Made by a program: the position numbers and the translations under genes
In this document: positions 58,208 to 64,000 of the stretch, one piece after another
Position numbering within the stretch: position 1 is the first letter of the stretch
Layout of the letters: every line of letters starts with the position of its first letter
The notes under the pieces: model-generated
What the model was told of the DNA's origin: nothing
Databases searched by the model: none
What the model saw: the letters and a program-made list of their open reading frames with translations, nothing else
NCBI RefSeq assembly: GCF_005405305.1
Contig: NZ_BJDU01000007.1
Span: 82,931-146,930 of the forward strand
Direction of reading: 5' to 3'
Length of the DNA stretch: 64,000 nucleotides
DNA from: Companilactobacillus formosensis
Lineage (GTDB): Bacteria; Bacillota; Bacilli; Lactobacillales; Lactobacillaceae

Positions 58208-59407
58208 ATGAATATCGGAATTTTTACCGATACATACTTCCCTCAAGTTAGTGGGGTAGCTACATCGATCCAGACCTTGAAGAATGATTTGGAGCGTAAA
58301 GGTCATTCAGTGTATATATTTACAACGACTGATCCCAATGTTCCTAAGAATACGATTGAACCAAATATTTTCCGTTTGGCTAGTGTTCCCTTTATATCTT
58401 TTACTGATAGAAGGATTGCAATTCGAGGAATGTTTCATGCGGTCGATTTGGCTAAAGAATTAAAATTAGATATCATTCACACGCAAACTGAATTCTCGTT
58501 AGGTATGATGGGTAAATTTGTTGCAAAACAACTCAAAATTCCATTTGTTCACACATATCACACAATGTATGAAGATTATTTACATTATGTATTGAACGGA
58601 CATCTGTTAAAGCCATACCATGTTAAGCAAATGACACGATTATTTTTAAAGAATGCTTCAGGAGTAGTTGCTCCTAGTAAGCAAGTTAAAGAGACAATGG
58701 ATCGTTATGGTATCAAAGCGCCGGTTTCAATTATTCCGACCGGAGTTGATTTGTCAGAGTATACTAAGCCAGTCAATGCTTCAGCTATCCGTGAAAAATT
58801 GGGTATTGCTGAAGATACGCCGGTCATTTTAATGTTGAGTCGAATTGCTTTGGAAAAGAAAATCGATCATATGTTAAAATCGATGCCAGATTTATTGAAG
58901 TATAATCCGAAAGTTATGTTGGTTATCGTTGGTGATGGTCCAGATATGGATGAGTTAGTTCAAATGAGCAAGGACTTAGGTATCAGTGATAATGTTATTT
59001 TTACTGGTGAAGTTGAGCATGATAAAATTTCACCTTATTATCACATGGCCAATTTATTTGTTTCATCCAGTGATACTGAGTCACAAGGTTTAACTTATAT
59101 TGAAGCAATTGCTTCTGGAACAAAGATTGTTGTTAGAAGTGCGCCGTATACAGATGCTTTATTGACTGATCCGTCAGTTGGGGTTACTTTTAGTGAAGAC
59201 GATCAATTAGTGCCAAAAATCAAAACTTATTTGGAACACCCTAATTCATTTGATGACCGTGATGCTCGTAAGAAAGTTCTCTATGGTATTTCGTCAGATG
59301 GATTCGGTAATTCAATTCTTGATTTTTACCGTCGTTCCGAAGATTACTTCATAAGAGAGAAACTTTCAGATTCATCAATTGATCCAGAGGAGTATTCTAA
59401 TGATTAA
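58208..59407 (+). CDS. lafA: 1,2-diacylglycerol glucosyltransferase (LafA type, GT4)
   Basis: LafA adds glucose to diacylglycerol, the first step of the glycolipid anchor of lipoteichoic acid. The 399-residue GT-B enzyme has the N-terminal FTDTYFPQVSGVATS and the nucleotide-sugar site SSSDTESQGLTYIEAIASG (E-x7-E pattern). ATG 58208 is chosen with AGGAG upstream; the open frame from 58190 overlaps it. It is first of lafA-lafB-lafC-ltaS; lafB overlaps its stop by 8 bases. Confidence 0.92.
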   Translation: MNIGIFTDTYFPQVSGVATSIQTLKNDLERKGHSVYIFTTTDPNVPKNTIEPNIFRLASVPFISFTDRRIAIRGMFHAVDLAKELKLDIIHTQTEFSLGMMGKFVAKQLKIPFVHTYHTMYEDYLHYVLNGHLLKPYHVKQMTRLFLKNASGVVAPSKQVKETMDRYGIKAPVSIIPTGVDLSEYTKPVNASAIREKLGIAEDTPVILMLSRIALEKKIDHMLKSMPDLLKYNPKVMLVIVGDGPDMDELVQMSKDLGISDNVIFTGEVEHDKISPYYHMANLFVSSSDTESQGLTYIEAIASGTKIVVRSAPYTDALLTDPSVGVTFSEDDQLVPKIKTYLEHPNSFDDRDARKKVLYGISSDGFGNSILDFYRRSEDYFIREKLSDSSIDPEEYSND

Positions 59408-60434
59408 AATTAATATGTTTTCATCAGCTGACAAAGTTGCCGGGCAAGGAGTTGGTAGTGCCTATAAGGAATTGATCAACTTGTTGAAGGAACACTTTAG
59501 TGATGAATTTGAGGTCAAGATCAATGATTACTCAAAGAGTGATTTAAGCCATTATCATACGATTGACCCACAATTTTATGCTTCGACTTTCTCAAAAAAG
59601 AGGGGTCGTAAGATTGGTTACGTGCACTTTTTACCAGAAACCTTAGAAGGTAGTATCAAATTGCCAAAGCCAGCGCGCAGTATTTTTTATAAATATGTCA
59701 TCAGTTTTTATAAACGTATGGACCAAATTGTTGTTGTCAATCCTACCTTTATCGATAAGTTGGTTGCTCATGGCCTAGATAGAGATAAAATTAAGTACAT
59801 TCCTAATTTTGTTTCAACCGATAATTTTTACGAAAAAACAGCTGAAGAAAAAGCTGAATTTAGAAAGAAAATCGGCATTCCTGAAGATAAGTTCGTTGTT
59901 TTTGGCGATGGTCAAGTTCAAGAACGTAAGGGAATCGATGACTTTTATAAATTAGCGCAAACTAATCCAGATATTCAATTTATTTGGGCGGGCGGTTTTT
60001 CTTTTGGTAAGATCACTGATGGTTATGATCGCTATAAGGATATGATCGACAATGCGCCTGATAATATGAAATTCACTGGAATAGTTGATAGAAACGATTT
60101 AGTAAATTATTATAATATTTGTGATTTATTCTTATTGCCTTCTTATGATGAATTGTTCCCAATGTCAGTTTTAGAGGCTTTCAGTTGCGGTGCACCAGTC
60201 TTGTTGAGAGATTTGGAATTGTATCGCGCTATTATCGATGGTTATTATCAAAAAGCTGATGGCTTTTCCGATATGAATGCTTTTATTAACAAAGCTAATC
60301 AAGATCGTTCTATTTTGGAAGGCTTTAAGAAAAAGTCTAAGGAAGCTGCCAAACAATACTCAGAAGAAAATTTGAGTAAAATCTGGTATGATTTCTATAC
60401 GAGTCAATATAAAATTGCTAAACAGGGTAAATAA
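59400..60434 (+). CDS. lafB: glycosyltransferase LafB type (GT4)
   Basis: LafB adds the second sugar, usually galactose, to monoglucosyl-diacylglycerol. The 344-residue GT-B enzyme has GQGVGSAYKEL at the N-terminus and the E-x7-E nucleotide-sugar motif near PSYDELFPMSVLEAFSCG. AGAGGAG precedes ATG 59400; the start and stop of neighbours overlap, indicating translational coupling. The second sugar cannot be fixed from the sequence. Confidence 0.9.
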   Translation: MIKINMFSSADKVAGQGVGSAYKELINLLKEHFSDEFEVKINDYSKSDLSHYHTIDPQFYASTFSKKRGRKIGYVHFLPETLEGSIKLPKPARSIFYKYVISFYKRMDQIVVVNPTFIDKLVAHGLDRDKIKYIPNFVSTDNFYEKTAEEKAEFRKKIGIPEDKFVVFGDGQVQERKGIDDFYKLAQTNPDIQFIWAGGFSFGKITDGYDRYKDMIDNAPDNMKFTGIVDRNDLVNYYNICDLFLLPSYDELFPMSVLEAFSCGAPVLLRDLELYRAIIDGYYQKADGFSDMNAFINKANQDRSILEGFKKKSKEAAKQYSEENLSKIWYDFYTSQYKIAKQGK

Positions 60435-61477
60435 TGAATAGAAAACACATAGCAGCACTTTTTGTAATGCTGGGATTAGGAATTGGTATTTTTTGGTGGG
60501 AAGCCAAAGACATCAATTTCAGTTCTTTAGTTTCAACCTTTAAAGGGTTAAATTATTTCTGGCTTGCGGTGGCATTTTTATCAATTTTGCTATCGTATGG
60601 CGTTGAAGCAATGGTTTTACATACCTTATTGAAGAAAAAAGGAGAGCGTAAGTTTGGTTGGTGGGAAATGTATCGAATACCATTGATTCAAGCTTTGTTC
60701 AACGCAATCACACCTTTTTCTTCTGGTGGTCAACCAGCTCAATTGATTGGTCTAATGCAGTCAAAAATTGATGGTGGACGAGCCAGTTCAGTTTTATTGA
60801 TGAAATTCGTCATTTATCAACTAATGGTATTGGTGAATTTCATTATTGCGATGTTAGTCAGTTTTAAGAGTGTGGCACAACATTTTTCTGGATTAGCAAC
60901 GCTGATTGTTTTTGGAATGGTAATTCATGTTGCAACGATTTCTTTCTTGTTAATGATTATGTATTACTATGATTTCACCAAAAAAATGGTACAAATTGTG
61001 TTGAAACCGGTTTTATTTTTTCTCAAAGAGGAAAAACGTGATAAAATTTTACAGTCAGCTATGAGTAGTATTGATAGTTTTTATAATGAGAGTTTAGTTT
61101 TGAAACGTGAGAAGAAAAAAGTTCTCAAGGCTTCTTTACTAACAATTCTGCAGCTATTCTTGTATTACTTCGTAGTTTACTTTGTTTTACTAGCACTAAA
61201 CTGCGATCATGTGAATGTTGTTGATGTCTTAGTTATGCACATCATGATCGTTATGATTGTCTCAATCTTCCCAATCCCTGGTGGATCAGGTGGGGCGGAA
61301 TTCAGTTTTAAGACATTGTTTGCTGGATTTATACCTTCTCCTTCAGGTCTCGTTTTGGGTATGTTTTTATGGAGATTTATTACGTATTATTTGGGGATGT
61401 TCTTAGGGATTATTGCTGTTTCGAAGAAACCGAAAATTGAACAACAAGTTGCTAATAAATCTATGGAGCGAAAATAA
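60434..61477 (+). CDS. lafC: LafC-type polytopic membrane protein (YbhN/UPF0104 family)
   Basis: This 347-residue protein has about eight transmembrane segments with the family motif NAITPFSSGGQPAQLIGL and the late FPIPGGSGGAEFSF. It belongs to the LPG-synthase-TM/YbhN superfamily, which includes flippases. Position between the two glycosyltransferase genes and ltaS suggests it moves or handles the glycolipid anchor. Its stop overlaps the ltaS start by one base. Confidence 0.85.
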   Translation: MNRKHIAALFVMLGLGIGIFWWEAKDINFSSLVSTFKGLNYFWLAVAFLSILLSYGVEAMVLHTLLKKKGERKFGWWEMYRIPLIQALFNAITPFSSGGQPAQLIGLMQSKIDGGRASSVLLMKFVIYQLMVLVNFIIAMLVSFKSVAQHFSGLATLIVFGMVIHVATISFLLMIMYYYDFTKKMVQIVLKPVLFFLKEEKRDKILQSAMSSIDSFYNESLVLKREKKKVLKASLLTILQLFLYYFVVYFVLLALNCDHVNVVDVLVMHIMIVMIVSIFPIPGGSGGAEFSFKTLFAGFIPSPSGLVLGMFLWRFITYYLGMFLGIIAVSKKPKIEQQVANKSMERK

Positions 61478-63543
61478 TGAAGCGTATTACTAAAGGTATT
61501 TCTAATTTTTTAAATACTAGGCTGGGTTTTGTGATCCTGGCTGTATTTTTATATACTCTTAAAACCATTTATGCTTATGAAACTAAGTTTAACTTAGGTG
61601 TTAAGGGATCGATTCAAACATTCTTGATGATCATCAATCCAATTCCAGTGATGCTGTTATTGTTTGGTATCTCACTGTATATGAAGGGTAGAAAGTCTTA
61701 TATTTTTCTACTGATTGTTGATTTCTTGGATACGGTCTGGCTATTCTCCAATATTTTGTACTATCGAGAATTCTCCGACTTTTTAACCATGGTACTTATC
61801 AAAGGTTCAGGATCAGTTTCCAATAACCTTGGTAAAAGTATCATGGGAATTTTGAAACCAACTGATTTCCTAGTTTTTACGGATATAATTATTCTGATAT
61901 TATTGTTGGCTTTTCATGTCATCAAGGTAGATATTAGAAAACTTAACTGGAAGATCCCAGTATTGGTCAGTTCTTTAGCGGTATTGTTGTTTGGTGCCAA
62001 TTTGACTTTGGCCGAAAGTGACCGTTCACAGCTTTTAACAAGAACTTTTGATAACAACTACATCGTTAAGTACTTAGGACTAAATGTCTTTAATGTTTAT
62101 GATATGGTCAAAACAACGAAGACGAATGCGGTTAAATCTCAAGCTAAGAGTTCAGATATTGACTCAATTGAGAAATATATGAAGAATAATTACGTTCAGC
62201 CTAATGTCGAGTATACCGGCGTTGCTAAGGGTAAAAACGTCTTTATTATTCATTTGGAAAGTTTGCAACAATTCATGATTGACTTTAAGTGGGATGGTGA
62301 AGAAGTAACTCCTAACTTGAATAAAATCTATCATGAGGATGACACAATTAGTTTTGATAATTTCTTTAACCAAGTTGGACAAGGTAAGACTGCTGATGCT
62401 GAGTTGATGCTAGAAAACTCACTCTTCGGATTGCCAGAAGGTTCAGCTATGGTTACAGATGGTACGACGAATACCTTCCAAGCAGCTCCAGCTATTTTGG
62501 ATCAAGAAGCTGGTTATACTAGTGCTTCGTTCCATGGGGATGTTCCTAGTTTCTGGAATCGTGATAATGCCTATAAATCATGGGGATACGATTACTTCTT
62601 TAGTTCAGAGTATTACAAAGAGAAGAAGAGCTATAACATCGGTTATGGTATGAAAGATAAGATTTTCTTGAAAGACTCTGCACAATATATTGAGCAATTG
62701 CCACAACCATTTTATGCTAAGTTGATTACTGTTACGAACCACTATCCTTATACACTAGATAAGAAGAATCAAACTATTTCTAAGACTGATACTGGTGATA
62801 GTACCGTTGATGGCTACGTTCAAACGGCTCGTTATTTGGATCAATCAATTGGTGAATTTATGAATTGGTTACAAGAAACAGGTTTGGATAAGAATAGTAT
62901 GGTCGTATTATATGGTGACCACTATGGTATTTCTAATAATCACAACAAGGCTATGGCTAAGTTAACAGGAATCAAAGGTTTCAACGACTTTAACGATGCG
63001 CAATACCAACGTGTACCATTTATGATTCACATGGATGGTCTAAAAGGTGGTATTAACCATACTTATGGTGGTGAAATCGATGTTCTGCCAACTTTGTTGA
63101 ATTTGTTGGGAATTAGTAATAAGAACATGATCCAATTTGGTAGTGATTTGTTATCGAGTGAGCATTCGCAAGTAGTGGCATTCAGAAACGGTGATTTTGT
63201 CACGCCAGAGGTAACTAAGGTTGGTAGTACGTATTACAATACGAAGACTGGTAAAGTGGATAAGAAGATATCTTCTGCCGAGAAGGCTAAATTATCGAAT
63301 AAGGTAACGACCGAGTTGTCATTGTCCGATCGTGTGATCAATGGGGATCTTTTGAGGTTCCATAAGTTGCCAGGGTTCAAGAAGGTTAATACTAAAGACT
63401 ACTCATATAAGAAGAGTAAAGCTTTGAAACAACTCAAAAAAGCACGTACTAAGAACGGAACAAGTCTATTAGCACAAAATGACAATAAGTCGATGGTTGA
63501 CTTGTATCAAACAGATGCGCCTGAATTGAGTTCAGACAAGTAA
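61477..63543 (+). CDS. ltaS: lipoteichoic acid synthase
   Basis: LtaS polymerises glycerol phosphate from phosphatidylglycerol onto the glycolipid anchor, outside the membrane. The 688-residue protein has five transmembrane segments (about residues 12-190) and an extracellular sulfatase-fold domain. The catalytic threonine is T305 in GQGKTADAEL, and the metal-binding HLESLQQF, YGDHYG and later histidine regions are visible. Signal-peptidase sites of the AxA type are not obvious. It ends the operon before a terminator. Confidence 0.93.
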   Translation: MKRITKGISNFLNTRLGFVILAVFLYTLKTIYAYETKFNLGVKGSIQTFLMIINPIPVMLLLFGISLYMKGRKSYIFLLIVDFLDTVWLFSNILYYREFSDFLTMVLIKGSGSVSNNLGKSIMGILKPTDFLVFTDIIILILLLAFHVIKVDIRKLNWKIPVLVSSLAVLLFGANLTLAESDRSQLLTRTFDNNYIVKYLGLNVFNVYDMVKTTKTNAVKSQAKSSDIDSIEKYMKNNYVQPNVEYTGVAKGKNVFIIHLESLQQFMIDFKWDGEEVTPNLNKIYHEDDTISFDNFFNQVGQGKTADAELMLENSLFGLPEGSAMVTDGTTNTFQAAPAILDQEAGYTSASFHGDVPSFWNRDNAYKSWGYDYFFSSEYYKEKKSYNIGYGMKDKIFLKDSAQYIEQLPQPFYAKLITVTNHYPYTLDKKNQTISKTDTGDSTVDGYVQTARYLDQSIGEFMNWLQETGLDKNSMVVLYGDHYGISNNHNKAMAKLTGIKGFNDFNDAQYQRVPFMIHMDGLKGGINHTYGGEIDVLPTLLNLLGISNKNMIQFGSDLLSSEHSQVVAFRNGDFVTPEVTKVGSTYYNTKTGKVDKKISSAEKAKLSNKVTTELSLSDRVINGDLLRFHKLPGFKKVNTKDYSYKKSKALKQLKKARTKNGTSLLAQNDNKSMVDLYQTDAPELSSDK

Positions 63544-63546
63544 TAT

Positions 63547-63580
63547 AAAGCATTGGAGATATTGTCTCTGATGCTTTTTT
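63547..63580 (+). terminator. terminator after ltaS
   Basis: A 13-bp stem (63547-63559 with 63565-63577, two G-T pairs) has a 5-base loop and is followed by T. Confidence 0.88.
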
Positions 63581-63676
63581 GTTTGCTCTAATAACGAAAT
63601 AGAAGGGTATAATTAAGTAGTGGATTAGGAAATGAGCTATTTTTTGAAAAAAATTCAACTTTTTTGTAAAAAGGGG

Positions 63677-63705
63677 TTGCGCACCTCTATTCTAATTGGT
63701 AATAT
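63677..63705 (+). promoter_or_regulatory. candidate upstream rrn promoter
   Basis: TTGCGC (63677-63682) and TAATAT (63700-63705) are 17 bases apart, downstream of an A/T-rich stretch that could act as an UP element. Confidence 0.45.
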
Positions 63706-63772
63706 ATATTTTGTTGTTGCGACAGAGCAACGGCGTCAACGGATTCAAGCCTTACAGCTTATCCAAGACGTC

Positions 63773-63835
63773 AAAAATTATTTTAAAAAAGTGCTTGACT
63801 TGTTCTTGCATCTTCGATAAGATAATTAAGTTGTC
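63773..63835 (+). promoter_or_regulatory. rrn promoter P1
   Basis: TTGACT (63795-63800) and TAAGAT (63818-63823) are 17 bases apart, preceded by AAAAATTATTTTAAAA. The element recurs about 109 bases downstream as P2. Confidence 0.8.
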
Positions 63836-63881
63836 TGTTAGACATCACCTAACAAATTATCATTTACTTGATGATTTGCTA

Positions 63882-63944
63882 GAAAAATTATTTTAAAAAG
63901 TTCTTGACATCAACTTGTCAGCTTGATAAAATAATTAAGTCGCT
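63882..63944 (+). promoter_or_regulatory. rrn promoter P2
   Basis: TTGACA (63904-63909) and TAAAAT (63927-63932) are 17 bases apart, with the same A/T-rich upstream stretch and the same ATAATTAAGT downstream as P1. Near-consensus, as expected for rRNA. Confidence 0.88.
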
Positions 63945-64000
63945 GATGAGCGTAAGCGCTTAATCAGATGGTAGACCTTTGAAAACTGAACAAAGTTTTA
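63940..64000 (+). other. 5' leader of an rRNA operon
   Basis: Downstream of P2 the sequence ends with TTTGAAAACTGAACAAAG, the typical leader just ahead of a 16S rRNA gene in lactobacilli. The 16S gene itself begins beyond the window. Confidence 0.7.

Noticed and set aside
63632..63896. two short ORFs before the rRNA leader
   Set aside because: They cover the rrn promoters and have no ribosome binding site.

Overview
The window reads as a low-GC Gram-positive chromosome of the Lactobacillaceae. The evidence is the gene order rapZ-yvcK-whiA, hprK-lgt-trxB, cggR-gap-pgk-tpi-eno, secG-est-rnr-smpB and lafA-lafB-lafC-ltaS, the AGGAGG-type ribosome binding sites, A/T-rich codon use and frequent TTG/GTG starts. 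A Companilactobacillus-type species is my best guess, but that is inference. Almost everything is core genome. I see no insertion sequence, prophage or CRISPR array. The less common content is a malonate decarboxylase operon, an orphan LPXTG adhesin and a DUF2207 membrane protein.

Layout. 1-9.3 kb: prfB with its programmed +1 frameshift, the phoP/phoR two-component pair, the pstS-C-A-B-B-phoU phosphate uptake operon with candidate Pho boxes, and two small membrane proteins (PspC-like and holin-4-like). 9.3-17 kb: hprK, lgt, trxB, a small XRE regulator with a palindrome inside its own promoter, pgm, and a phosphodiesterase/UMF1 transporter pair. 17-25 kb: uvrB-uvrA behind a LexA-like box and a leader terminator, then rapZ-yvcK-whiA. 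25-31 kb, mostly minus strand: a large membrane protein, a 14-TM MFS exporter, an AlkA-type glycosylase, clpP behind a CIRCE-like operator, and a membrane acyltransferase. 31-38 kb: a LysR regulator divergent from mdcH-A-B-C-DE-G (malonate decarboxylase), whose first gene appears to start at AUU and whose beta and gamma subunits are fused. 38-45 kb: an alpha/beta hydrolase, tRNA-Arg(CCG), and the glycolytic cggR-gap-pgk-tpiA-eno operon with a CggR operator and a terminator between gap and pgk. 45-54 kb: an oxidoreductase, a ClC transporter, secG, an esterase, rnr, smpB, an LD-carboxypeptidase and the DUF2207 protein. 54-57 kb: the LPXTG/SpaA adhesin on the minus strand, then a deoxynucleoside kinase. 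57-64 kb: queT behind a preQ1-riboswitch-like pseudoknot, the lipoteichoic acid cluster lafA-lafB-lafC-ltaS, and tandem promoters plus leader of an rRNA operon whose 16S gene begins beyond the window.

How the genes work together. PhoPR senses phosphate limitation and probably drives pst. HprK, CggR and the glycolytic genes form the carbon-control core. UvrAB is the damage response under a probable LexA site. ClpP is under probable HrcA control. The mdc genes encode a complete malonate-to-acetate-plus-CO2 enzyme with its prosthetic-group synthesis, but no malonate transporter is present. The laf/ltaS genes build lipoteichoic acid: two glycosyltransferases make the glycolipid anchor, a multi-TM protein may move it, and LtaS polymerises glycerol phosphate.

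Most surprising items: the AUU start of mdcH; LexA-box/leader-terminator architecture before uvrB; the pseudoknot before queT; the terminator between gap and pgk; and the palindrome inside the small XRE gene's promoter. I found no clearly undescribed multi-gene system.
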